NCBI GenBank assembly: GCA_934447715.1
Contig: CAKSER010000022.1
Coordinates: 1-30,329 of the forward strand
Direction: 5' to 3'
From: an uncultured Eubacteriales bacterium
GTDB lineage: Bacteria; Bacillota; Clostridia; Oscillospirales; CAG-272
Length of the DNA: 30,329 bases
Part shown: one piece after another, positions 24,242-30,329 of the stretch
Position numbering within the stretch: the first letter of the stretch is position 1
Layout: every line of letters begins with the position of its first letter
Made by a program: the position numbers and the translations under genes
Notes under the pieces: generated by a model
The model's database searches: none
Seen by the model: the letters and a program-made list of their open reading frames with translations, nothing else
What the model was told of the DNA's origin: nothing

Positions 24242-24739
24242 TCAGGGAAGGGTGGTTTTTCCGTCGAATGCCTTTACAAAGCCGCTTACGTCGGCTGTGC
24301 AGATGTCCCCTCCGATTACCTTATTGCGGAAAACGATAATATTCGCATATACGGTTCCGTCATAGCCCTCGTAGTTTGTTATTTTATAGGTATAGCGAAC
24401 GGCTTGCTTTCTTTTGTATTTTGAAAGATCCAGTCCCTGCTGTTTCTGCAGCTCGTTGTAGCCGGTAAAGATTCTGTCGAATTCTGTCGGAATTGTGACA
24501 TTGACCTCCTCTACCGGATTAGGCTCTACCTCCCAGCCGAACTGCTTTAAAAAGGCGATTCTGTCCTCCTCCGTTTTGATCTTGTCATAGCAGATAGCTC
24601 CGACCTCCGAATAATAGGTGCCTGCCATTGTCGGTTCGTATTCCGGTATGAATGCTATAAGTGTAATCAGTGCCGCCACCGACAGGGCGATAACGCCGAA
24701 GAATTTAACGCTGGATGCCTTTATTGAATATATGAACAT
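24242..24739 (-). CDS. DUF4830 domain membrane-anchored protein
   Basis: The 165-residue protein has one transmembrane helix at about 12-31 and an outside domain. The domain shows the pattern of the clostridial DUF4830 family: FLKQFGWEVEPNPVEEV, TEFDRIFTGYNELQKQQGLDL, AVRYTYKITNYEG and VIGGDICTADVSGFVKAF. Function is unknown; similar genes are scattered in Firmicutes. GCGGAGGA precedes the ATG. The stop lies 37 bp upstream of the mtnA promoter on the same strand, with no obvious terminator between. Confidence 0.85.
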   Translation of the reverse strand: MFIYSIKASSVKFFGVIALSVAALITLIAFIPEYEPTMAGTYYSEVGAICYDKIKTEEDRIAFLKQFGWEVEPNPVEEVNVTIPTEFDRIFTGYNELQKQQGLDLSKYKRKQAVRYTYKITNYEGYDGTVYANIIVFRNKVIGGDICTADVSGFVKAFDGKTTLP

Positions 24740-24867
24740 TCTATATTCCTCCGCAAGAGTATTCTCATGTGATATTTATATTTTTTTTGCGGTTGCATTA
24801 TGACAGCTTTTTATATAAAATTCTGTACAAAAAAAGAGAAAATGAGATAAAAAGAATACCAAAGCAA

Positions 24868-24907
24868 AGAAAAAACAGCCTGATACGCAAGATGCCGTAT
24901 CAGGCTG
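24868..24907 (-). terminator. Terminator of the minus-strand Ig-like gene
   Basis: 12-bp stem CAGCCTGATACG (24876-24887) / CGTATCAGGCTG (24896-24907); on the minus strand it is followed by six U and more U-rich bases. Confidence 0.9.
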
Positions 24908-25004
24908 CGGATTTTTGAATTTGTCGGGATAGCTTCAGGCCGGCAAAAGCAGGTCAAAGCGGAAGCTTTTAGTGTGCGTCGGGCGCCTGCCTGTTGCCCC
25001 GATT

Positions 25005-25880
25005 TCAGTCGACTGTTACCGAAAGAGAAGCGCTCTGATATGTCTCTCCTCTTGAGTTGGTAAAGGAGTATACCACCTCATACGTTCCGGGAGTCATTGT
25101 GTTGACGTTGCTTATAACCGAGACCTTGGAGGTGACATCTCCGTCTATCGGGTCGATGATAGTAAGAAGATACTCATACGGATCGAAGTATTCTCCTGCC
25201 GATATTCTTATGCTTGTTTCCGAAAGCTGAATAATCTTGTCGTCGGGGTCTATTTCTATCGAAATGATTCCGGAGCAGCTTGCTCGGTCGCCGAGAATGT
25301 TTTCTGCCGTAAAGGTCACGGTATAGCTGCCGGATGACGTAAGCGGACTGTCGATTTTCATTACGATCGATCCGGAAATATCATGCCCGAAGCCGTCGAG
25401 TGCCGACAGATTTCCGCTTGCCACCAGCTTGTCGACAAGCCTGTCAAGCTCGGAGGAAAGAAATCTTTCGTCTGTCTCCTTAAAGGCTACAGAGGGATGA
25501 CTGTAGTTTTCAACCTCAAGAGCCCTTTCTGCCGTTGCCACAGCCCCACCCTTTTCGTTTGCCGAATAGCGGATTGTGTATTTATTTCCGCTGCTGTGTA
25601 CCGATGCGGTAATTTTTCCCGTGTATTTATTTCCGTCCTTGTCGGTGACAGAAACGCCGCTTAAAACATCAAGCTTTCCGTCTCCGTTATACAAAAGAAC
25701 CTCCGGATCAAAGGAAAAGGACAGGGTCGGATCCTTGTCTTCCTTAGGAGCGTCGAAGCTGAGCCGATCCGAAATTTTGACTGCCATGAAGATTGAAACG
25801 GCAAGGAGAAGCGCCGACAGAATACAGGCAAAAATCAGTATCTGCTTCTTGCGTTTATGTAAACTCTGTCCTTTTCTCAA
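25005..25880 (-). CDS. Membrane-anchored Ig-like (DUF5011-type) protein
   Basis: The 291-residue protein has a short basic tail, a transmembrane helix at about 13-32 and an extracellular part built of beta-sandwich repeats. The last, about 215-291, has the DUF5011 pattern: IDPIDGDVTSKVSV, then TPGTYEVVYSFTNSRGETY. An earlier repeat carries GSYTVTFTAENILGDRASC. The start is TTG with GAAGGGGG 9 bases upstream; no ATG is placed correctly before the helix. It has its own promoter. It is divergent from a similar protein that heads the tyrosine-kinase genes, so both may belong to one surface-polysaccharide system. Function unknown. Confidence 0.78.
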   Translation of the reverse strand: MRKGQSLHKRKKQILIFACILSALLLAVSIFMAVKISDRLSFDAPKEDKDPTLSFSFDPEVLLYNGDGKLDVLSGVSVTDKDGNKYTGKITASVHSSGNKYTIRYSANEKGGAVATAERALEVENYSHPSVAFKETDERFLSSELDRLVDKLVASGNLSALDGFGHDISGSIVMKIDSPLTSSGSYTVTFTAENILGDRASCSGIISIEIDPDDKIIQLSETSIRISAGEYFDPYEYLLTIIDPIDGDVTSKVSVISNVNTMTPGTYEVVYSFTNSRGETYQSASLSVTVD

Positions 25881-25914
25881 TCCGGATACGCCCCCTTCGT
25901 TATAATTTAACTAT

Positions 25915-25943
25915 ATTATATATCAGCAATCCGCTTTTTGCAA
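25915..25943 (-). promoter_or_regulatory. Sigma-A promoter for the minus-strand Ig-like gene
   Basis: Minus strand TTGCAA (25938-25943), 17-bp spacer, TATAAT (25915-25920). Confidence 0.75.
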
Positions 25944-25978
25944 GGGTTTTCATAAATGCTTCTATTTACATTGACGTT

Positions 25979-26007
25979 TTTTTGTGATATACTAAATATG
26001 GTATACT
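25979..26007 (+). promoter_or_regulatory. Possible extended -10 promoter for the Ig-like/kinase operon
   Basis: TGG-TATACT (25999-26007) with a weak -35 (TTTTTG, 25979-25984). A TTGACG at 25971 has no -10 at usable spacing. Confidence 0.45.
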
Positions 26008-26076
26008 GTTTTTTTATGCCTAACACAACCGCTATATATTTTATTCATTAACATATAACTACATGAAAGAGAACCT

Positions 26077-26925
26077 ATGAGAAGATTATACAGAATAGCT
26101 TTTATAGTCTTTGTTGTCCTGTTTGCGGCTTATCTTGGGGTTTTTTATCTTCCGAAGAAGCTTGATTCTGCACCCGACATATTCTGCAAGAGCGAGCTTA
26201 TCGAAATTCCTGCCGGAACAGGGGAGGAAAGCATTCTTGAAAACGTGATAGCTCACGACGAAAAGGACGGGGATTTAAGCCACAGGGTCGTAATAGAGTC
26301 GATTTCCGACTTTGATAACGAAATGACAAGAACCGCCGTTTTTGCCGTCGCGGATTCAGCCGGAAATGTGTCAAGGACAAGCTGCAGGATAAAATATACC
26401 GACTATCATTCTCCGCGCTTCAGCCTTCTTACACTCGAAAGATATCCGTCCGCGTCAAAGATCGATACCGTGTCAAATATAACGGTCGAGGATGCAATCG
26501 ACGGGGATCTGTCAAACCGCGTGATTGCTCTGACCGATCTTACAAACGCTTCGGAAGGTGTTTATAAGTACAAGCTGTCGGTGACGAATTCCGCAGGAGA
26601 AAAGAGCACGGTTACCGTTTTCGAGCAGATTGCAGGATATGATCTTGAAAGCCTTCCGAAAATAAATCTTGACAGATATATAGTTTATTTGAAAAAGGGT
26701 GATGCCTTTTCTGCAAGAGATCTTATAAAGGACGTCGAGTCGAATAATCCCGTATATGTCGATGCCTTAGGATATACGATGAACGAGGTTATCGAAAAGG
26801 ACAAGGTTGAGATATCCGGAAAAGCGGATACCGAAACCGCAGGAGAGTATTATCTTTGCTATTCGGTAAAAAACAGTGCCGGGAAAACCGGATACAGCTA
26901 TCTGACGGTTATCGTCGAAGAATAG
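26077..26925 (+). CDS. Membrane-anchored Ig-like (DUF5011-type) protein heading the tyrosine-kinase genes
   Basis: The 282-residue protein has one N-terminal transmembrane helix at about 5-24 and about three extracellular beta-sandwich repeats. Two show the DUF5011 hallmark clearly, HDEKDGDLSHRVVI and EDAIDGDLSNRVIAL; the third ends in AGEYYLCYSVKNSAGKTGYSY. The ribosome binding site is weak (AAAGAG). The first kinase gene begins 26 bp after its stop, so they are almost certainly co-transcribed. It may be an outside partner or sensor for the kinases, or bind polymer. Function is inferred from position only. Confidence 0.8.
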   Translation: MRRLYRIAFIVFVVLFAAYLGVFYLPKKLDSAPDIFCKSELIEIPAGTGEESILENVIAHDEKDGDLSHRVVIESISDFDNEMTRTAVFAVADSAGNVSRTSCRIKYTDYHSPRFSLLTLERYPSASKIDTVSNITVEDAIDGDLSNRVIALTDLTNASEGVYKYKLSVTNSAGEKSTVTVFEQIAGYDLESLPKINLDRYIVYLKKGDAFSARDLIKDVESNNPVYVDALGYTMNEVIEKDKVEISGKADTETAGEYYLCYSVKNSAGKTGYSYLTVIVEE

Positions 26926-26951
26926 AATAATAGACATAGGATATATATGCT

Positions 26952-28376
26952 ATGAAGAAATCTGAAATTGAAAAATCCGATATCCGGGCAATAGCTGCCG
27001 AGCTTAAAACATCCCTGCTTTCGATTTTTTGCTGTGGGCTGCTTTTTGCCATGCTCGGATTTATGCTTGTCGGGATTATAGTGAGGCCTGTATACACCTC
27101 CTCCTCGAACGTTGTTGTGACGGTCAGGGGACAGTTAAGCATGACAAGCTCCGGACTTGCAAGATCCAGCTCTATAGCAGAGATGCTTGCGGATGTCGTA
27201 AATGATAATGAATTTGAGCTTTTACTGAAAAAGGGTCTTGATGATAATATTTTTTCGGGAAAAATTTCCGCCGAGCTTGTAAAGGACACGAATTTTATAA
27301 AACTGAGCGCTTCGGCTAGCGATCCGATGACGGCGTACAGATATGTAAACCGGATGATAGACTGCTATAGCGAGCTTCTTGAAAGAACCGCGCCGGATGC
27401 CATGCTGACTGTTTTTGAAACTCCGAAGCTTCCGAACACGCCGAAACAGGGTATGTCGGAATTTGTCGGGGCGCTTATCGGTTTTGCTTTAGGTGTTGGA
27501 ATTATGGCGTTTTATGTCGGCAGAAGAACCGTTAAATCCGGTGTAATACGCAATTCCACAGGACTTGAAAAATCGCTCGGAGTGCCGGTTATTGCCGGGA
27601 TTCCGTTCGAGAAAAAGCACAAAAAGGGTAAGTCGATACTTATCGACAACATTTCCTGCAGCTTTTCTTATGTTGAGCAGATAAAAAAGCTCAGAACAAG
27701 AATCGAAGCGGAGGCAGAAAGCAAAAACGCAAAGGTAATCCTGTTTTTAAGCTGCTTTGAAAGCGAGGGCAAATCTACAATCTCCTCGAATCTTTCGATT
27801 GCACTTGCAAAAAAGAACCGCAGGGTGCTTCTTTGCGACTTTGACCTGAGAAACCCGTCGGTACACAAAATCTTCGGAATCGATCAGATTACCGAGGCGG
27901 AATTAAAGAAGGACGGCTCGGGAGGCGGCGATCTTCCGGTTATCGAGCTTCCGGATCACGGAATTTCTGTTCTTTCCTATGAAAGATCGATTTTCGGAGG
28001 TACACTGTCCGAAATGATTGAAGGAGCAAGGAAGGCGGTCGATTCCTTTAAGGATAAGTACGATTATATCGTAATCGACACATCACCTGCCATGAGAACT
28101 CCGGAAACTTATGATTTTTCCGAAATGGCTGATATGACCGTGCTTGTTATAAGAGAAAACAACGTCTCAAAGGAATCGGCAAAAAGGGTCGTCGATAACC
28201 TGAAGAATTCCACCGATGTTGTCGGCTGCGTTCTTAACTATACAAAGAATCGTATGTCAAGCAAGCTGAAGGACAGAAATTCGTACTACGGACTGAAAAA
28301 CCGCGGATACGGCTATAAGTACGGCTATGGCTACGGATATAAGTACAAACGCGGATACAAAGCGGAAAACAAATAA
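26952..28376 (+). CDS. Wzz-CpsD fusion tyrosine kinase (BY-kinase), first copy
   Basis: The 474-residue protein joins a Wzz/CpsC-like adaptor (helices at about 23-45 and 168-189 around a short outside loop) to a BY-kinase domain (about 235-430). Walker A is SCFESEGKSTI with Lys274, which lacks the usual PGEGKS glycine; Walker A' is VLLCDFDLR (Asp296, Asp298); Walker B is YIVIDTSP with Asp376. The tail 445-469 holds ten Tyr, the autophosphorylation cluster. Such kinases control polymerisation and export of capsule or exopolysaccharide. Firmicutes usually split adaptor and kinase; this is fused. A second copy follows after 36 bp. Confidence 0.9.
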   Translation: MKKSEIEKSDIRAIAAELKTSLLSIFCCGLLFAMLGFMLVGIIVRPVYTSSSNVVVTVRGQLSMTSSGLARSSSIAEMLADVVNDNEFELLLKKGLDDNIFSGKISAELVKDTNFIKLSASASDPMTAYRYVNRMIDCYSELLERTAPDAMLTVFETPKLPNTPKQGMSEFVGALIGFALGVGIMAFYVGRRTVKSGVIRNSTGLEKSLGVPVIAGIPFEKKHKKGKSILIDNISCSFSYVEQIKKLRTRIEAEAESKNAKVILFLSCFESEGKSTISSNLSIALAKKNRRVLLCDFDLRNPSVHKIFGIDQITEAELKKDGSGGGDLPVIELPDHGISVLSYERSIFGGTLSEMIEGARKAVDSFKDKYDYIVIDTSPAMRTPETYDFSEMADMTVLVIRENNVSKESAKRVVDNLKNSTDVVGCVLNYTKNRMSSKLKDRNSYYGLKNRGYGYKYGYGYGYKYKRGYKAENK

Positions 28377-28412
28377 AAAAGATTTTAAAAACACGAGTAA
28401 CGGAGATATCAA

Positions 28413-29930
28413 ATGTCTCAGAATAGCGGTGAACTGAACAAAACTGAAAACAGAACCGGAGAGCTTCTTTACCATTTCAAGGACGGGGTGAGGCGACTTT
28501 TTCTTCTGATCATTCTTTTTGCCTTTGTCGGGGCAATTGCTGCATTTATCGTTTATACTGCCACATTTAAGCCGGTATATTCGGTGTCTGTTGTCTCTAC
28601 CGTTTCGGCAGATGTTGCAGGCGGATATAATTATTACAACGAGGCGAGCGTAGCGCAGATATCGGCAGCATTTCCGCAGATTATCGAAAGCGACACGATG
28701 AAAAGCAAGCTGATGCAGGTGTCGGAGGACGGCAGGGTTGGAGACATTTCTGCATTTTCGACAGAGGATTCGAATCTGTTTTCGATAAAGGTTACCTCAA
28801 GCAGTCCGGATGTTGCCTTCAACACCATGATGGCAATTGTCGATTATTATCCGGAGATTATGGATTATGTCTTAGGACCTACACAGATTTCGTTTCTTAC
28901 CGAGCCGAGCTATCCGACATCCCCGGATATAACCTATACGCCGTTTAAGGCGATGGCTGTCGGCACGGCGATCGGTATTGTCATTGCGCTGGTTATTATA
29001 TTTGCGGATGCATATTATCAGGATACGGTAATTTCGGATGAGGACGTAAGAAAGAAACTCGGTACAGGCTGCCTCGGAGAGCTTCCGATGATAATTCAGA
29101 AGAAGACGATTCCGGTCACGGTCCTTGAAAATATCAGACAAAACGGCTTTTCGGATTCGGTGCGCTCTATGGCAAACAAATTCCTGCGCGAGGCAGAAAA
29201 AGAGAATGCCAAGGTTATTTTCCTTACGAGCACCTTCCCGGACGAGGGAAAAACCACCGTTTCGGTCAACCTTTCGGTAATGCTTGCATCAAAGGGCAAA
29301 AGGGTTCTGCTCTGCGACGCGGATATCAAATCGCCTGCGGTAAAGAGAACTCTCGGCATTTCGGATGATGAGAAAAAGACAGAAAAGAGTCTTGAGGACA
29401 TTCTTGCAGGAAACGATGATCTTGAAAAAGCGGTTTCGGCTGCTGTTTTGAAGGTCGAGAACCCCGGACTTGATGTGCTGCTCAGCGCCGGAGCAGGCTC
29501 CGATATTGAAAATGCAGCAGACAGTTCCTCCGAGCTTCTCGGTTCGAAGAGGATGAAGGAGCTTGTTGAGTATCTTAAGAAAAGCTACGATTTTATCATT
29601 TTCGACACAGCCCCGGCAGGGCTGGTTTCTGATGCGCAGACGATTGCAAGAGTTTCCGACGGCTTTATATATGTCATAAGGCAGGATACAGTCAGAACAG
29701 ATAAGCTTGTCGAGACGCTTGACGGCTTTTCGTTTTCCGGTGCAAAGCTTCTCGGAGCCGTGATCAACATGGCGACATATTTTAAAACCGGTTACGGCTA
29801 CGGCAAGTACGGTTACGGAAAGTATGGGTATGGCAAATACGGCTATGGTAAGTACGGATACGGTAAATACGGGTACGGAAGCTATGGCTATGGAAGCTAC
29901 GGCTACGGCAGCAATGAAAGCAAGGATTGA
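28413..29930 (+). CDS. Wzz-CpsD fusion tyrosine kinase (BY-kinase) with YGYG(K/S) tail, second copy
   Basis: The 505-residue protein has the same plan as the gene before it: helices at about 28-50 and 178-199, then a kinase domain at about 245-455. Walker A is STFPDEGKTT with Lys280, closer to consensus than in the first copy; Walker A' is VLLCDADIK (Asp302, Asp304); Walker B is FIIFDTAP with Asp398. Residues 461-500 are eight pentapeptides, five YGYGK and then three YGYGS, with 16 Tyr. GGAG lies before ATG. It probably regulates polysaccharide export by tail phosphorylation. No phosphatase or glycosyltransferase is in the window; they may lie to the right. Confidence 0.92.
   Translation: MSQNSGELNKTENRTGELLYHFKDGVRRLFLLIILFAFVGAIAAFIVYTATFKPVYSVSVVSTVSADVAGGYNYYNEASVAQISAAFPQIIESDTMKSKLMQVSEDGRVGDISAFSTEDSNLFSIKVTSSSPDVAFNTMMAIVDYYPEIMDYVLGPTQISFLTEPSYPTSPDITYTPFKAMAVGTAIGIVIALVIIFADAYYQDTVISDEDVRKKLGTGCLGELPMIIQKKTIPVTVLENIRQNGFSDSVRSMANKFLREAEKENAKVIFLTSTFPDEGKTTVSVNLSVMLASKGKRVLLCDADIKSPAVKRTLGISDDEKKTEKSLEDILAGNDDLEKAVSAAVLKVENPGLDVLLSAGAGSDIENAADSSSELLGSKRMKELVEYLKKSYDFIIFDTAPAGLVSDAQTIARVSDGFIYVIRQDTVRTDKLVETLDGFSFSGAKLLGAVINMATYFKTGYGYGKYGYGKYGYGKYGYGKYGYGKYGYGSYGYGSYGYGSNESKD
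29793..29912 (+). repeat. In-frame 15-bp tandem repeat (8 units) encoding YGYG(K/S)
   Basis: Eight 15-base units, none identical as DNA: tac/tat, ggc/ggt/gga/ggg and aag/aaa are mixed, while the peptide is constant except Lys to Ser in the last three units. Confidence 0.95.
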
Positions 29931-29933
29931 TTG

Positions 29934-29962
29934 TTGACTTTTCAATTTTGGTATGTTATAAT
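29934..29962 (+). promoter_or_regulatory. Strong sigma-A promoter reading into the palindromic array
   Basis: TTGACT (29934-29939), 17-bp spacer, TATAAT (29957-29962) with TG at 29954-29955 (extended -10). It begins 3 bp after the kinase stop. No terminator separates the kinase gene from it. Its target lies beyond the right edge. Confidence 0.85.
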
Positions 29963-30033
29963 ATCCGCAAAAAGCTTGCGGAGCAAGCTTTTTAGGCTAT
30001 CGCCTCTCCGTGCTCCGCACGGATGCGGATATT
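29960..30033 (+). repeat. Palindromic element, long unit 1 of right-hand array
   Basis: AATATCCGCA (29960-29969) to TGCGGATATT (30024-30033), 74 bp, with inner hairpins AAGCTTGC-GGA-GCAAGCTT and CCGTGC-TCC-GCACGG. The left end shares bases with the -10 box. Confidence 0.9.
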
Positions 30034-30100
30034 GACGGCCTCGCAAAAATGCCCTTGCAAGCAAGCATTTTTGCTTCGTGGTATAATATCCGCCGTTATT
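30024..30100 (+). repeat. 77-bp exact direct repeat, copy 1
   Basis: Identical to 30253-30329. It spans the right end of a long unit, a spacer with the hairpin GCAAAAATGC (30043-30052) / GCATTTTTGC (30065-30074), a TGGTATAAT extended -10-like box (30079-30087) and the left end of a short unit. Confidence 0.95.
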
Positions 30101-30132
30101 GCCTCTCCGTGCTTCGCACGGCTGCGGATATT
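30085..30132 (+). repeat. Palindromic element, short unit of right-hand array
   Basis: AATATCCGC (30085-30093) to GCGGATATT (30124-30132), 48 bp, inner hairpin CCGTGC-TTC-GCACGG. The spacer after it holds GCCGTTACGGC and CGGCGTTAACACGCCG hairpins and ends CTTTTGTGTTTAAAT, as in the mtnA leader. Confidence 0.9.
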
Positions 30133-30187
30133 GCAACGACAAAAGTCGGCCTCGCCGTTACGGCGTTAACACGCCGCTTTTGTGTTT

Positions 30188-30262
30188 AAATGATCGCAAA
30201 ATGCTTACTTTGCAAGCATTTTAGGCTTACGCCTTCCCGTGCTTCGCACGGTTGCGGATATT
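30188..30262 (+). repeat. Palindromic element, long unit 2 of right-hand array
   Basis: Degenerate left end (AAATGATCGCA), hairpin AAAATGCTT/AAGCATTTT, then CCGTGC-TTC-GCACGG and right end TGCGGATATT (30253-30262). Confidence 0.8.
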
Positions 30263-30329
30263 GACGGCCTCGCAAAAATGCCCTTGCAAGCAAGCATTTT
30301 TGCTTCGTGGTATAATATCCGCCGTTATT
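30253..30329 (+). repeat. 77-bp exact direct repeat, copy 2, cut by window end
   Basis: Identical to 30024-30100 at an offset of 229 bp. It ends with the first 16 bases of another short unit (30314-30329), so the array continues outside the window. Confidence 0.95.

Noticed and set aside
29942..30142. 66-codon minus-strand frame across the right-hand array (QYPHPCGARRG-like)
   Set aside because: It is read through the palindromic units; similar peptides appear wherever the element is read in that frame, with no ribosome binding site.
29931..30329. CRISPR array
   Set aside because: The repeats are palindromic, of unequal length, with spacers that are themselves repeated; there are no unique spacers and no cas genes.

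Overview
The window looks like chromosomal DNA from an anaerobic, mid-GC member of the Clostridia, most likely an Oscillospiraceae/Ruminococcaceae-type gut Firmicute. Reasons are strong AGGAGG-type ribosome binding sites, canonical TTGACA-17-TATAAT promoters, spoVG, a manganese (yybP-ykoY) riboswitch, ArsR and DeoR regulators, and CpsC/CpsD-type tyrosine kinases. The genus is inferred from style only; no rRNA or marker gene fixes it.

Layout. 1-465: 3' end of guaA and its terminator. 476-1213: an S51 (dipeptidase E-like) peptidase. 1371-4527: a metal-resistance locus, with a Zn/Cd-type P1B ATPase and a separate HMA metal-binding protein facing an unusual ArsR-AraC fusion regulator; the two sides share one palindromic -10 box. 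4578-8148: an Mn2+ riboswitch controlling mntP and a P2A-type cation ATPase. 8168-12201 (minus strand): an AlgJ/AlgX-like DHHW protein and an MBOAT acyltransferase (surface polysaccharide O-acylation), then a polysaccharide deacetylase with its own promoter and terminator. 12693-13391: an orphan protein, possibly of the guanidine-modifying-enzyme fold. 13517-15634: spoVG and murC, divergent. 15971-22155: a DeoR regulator, then a 2-oxoacid (probably pyruvate) dehydrogenase operon in the order E2, E3, fused E1alpha-beta. 22294-23891 (minus): mtnA followed by a GNAT acetyltransferase. 24242-24739 (minus): a DUF4830 protein. 25005-29930: two membrane-anchored Ig-like (DUF5011-like) proteins on opposite strands, the plus-strand one leading into two tandem Wzz-CpsD fusion tyrosine kinases with extreme tyrosine-rich tails.

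The least explained material is a family of nested palindromic elements. Long (about 74 bp) and short (about 47 bp) units share AATATCC...GGATATT ends and a CCGTGC/GCACGG inner hairpin. They form the mtnA leader (23979-24179, minus) and an array running off the right end of the window (29960-30329); a decayed partial copy lies at 12358-12410. In all three places the left end of the element coincides with the -10 box of a TTGAC(A/T/G)-17-TA(T/A)AAT promoter. Paired changes in the hairpin arms suggest that the folded form is maintained. This is my best candidate for an undescribed system, either a mobile promoter-associated element or a modular structured leader RNA. The YGYG(K/S) pentapeptide tail of the second tyrosine kinase is the second most striking item.
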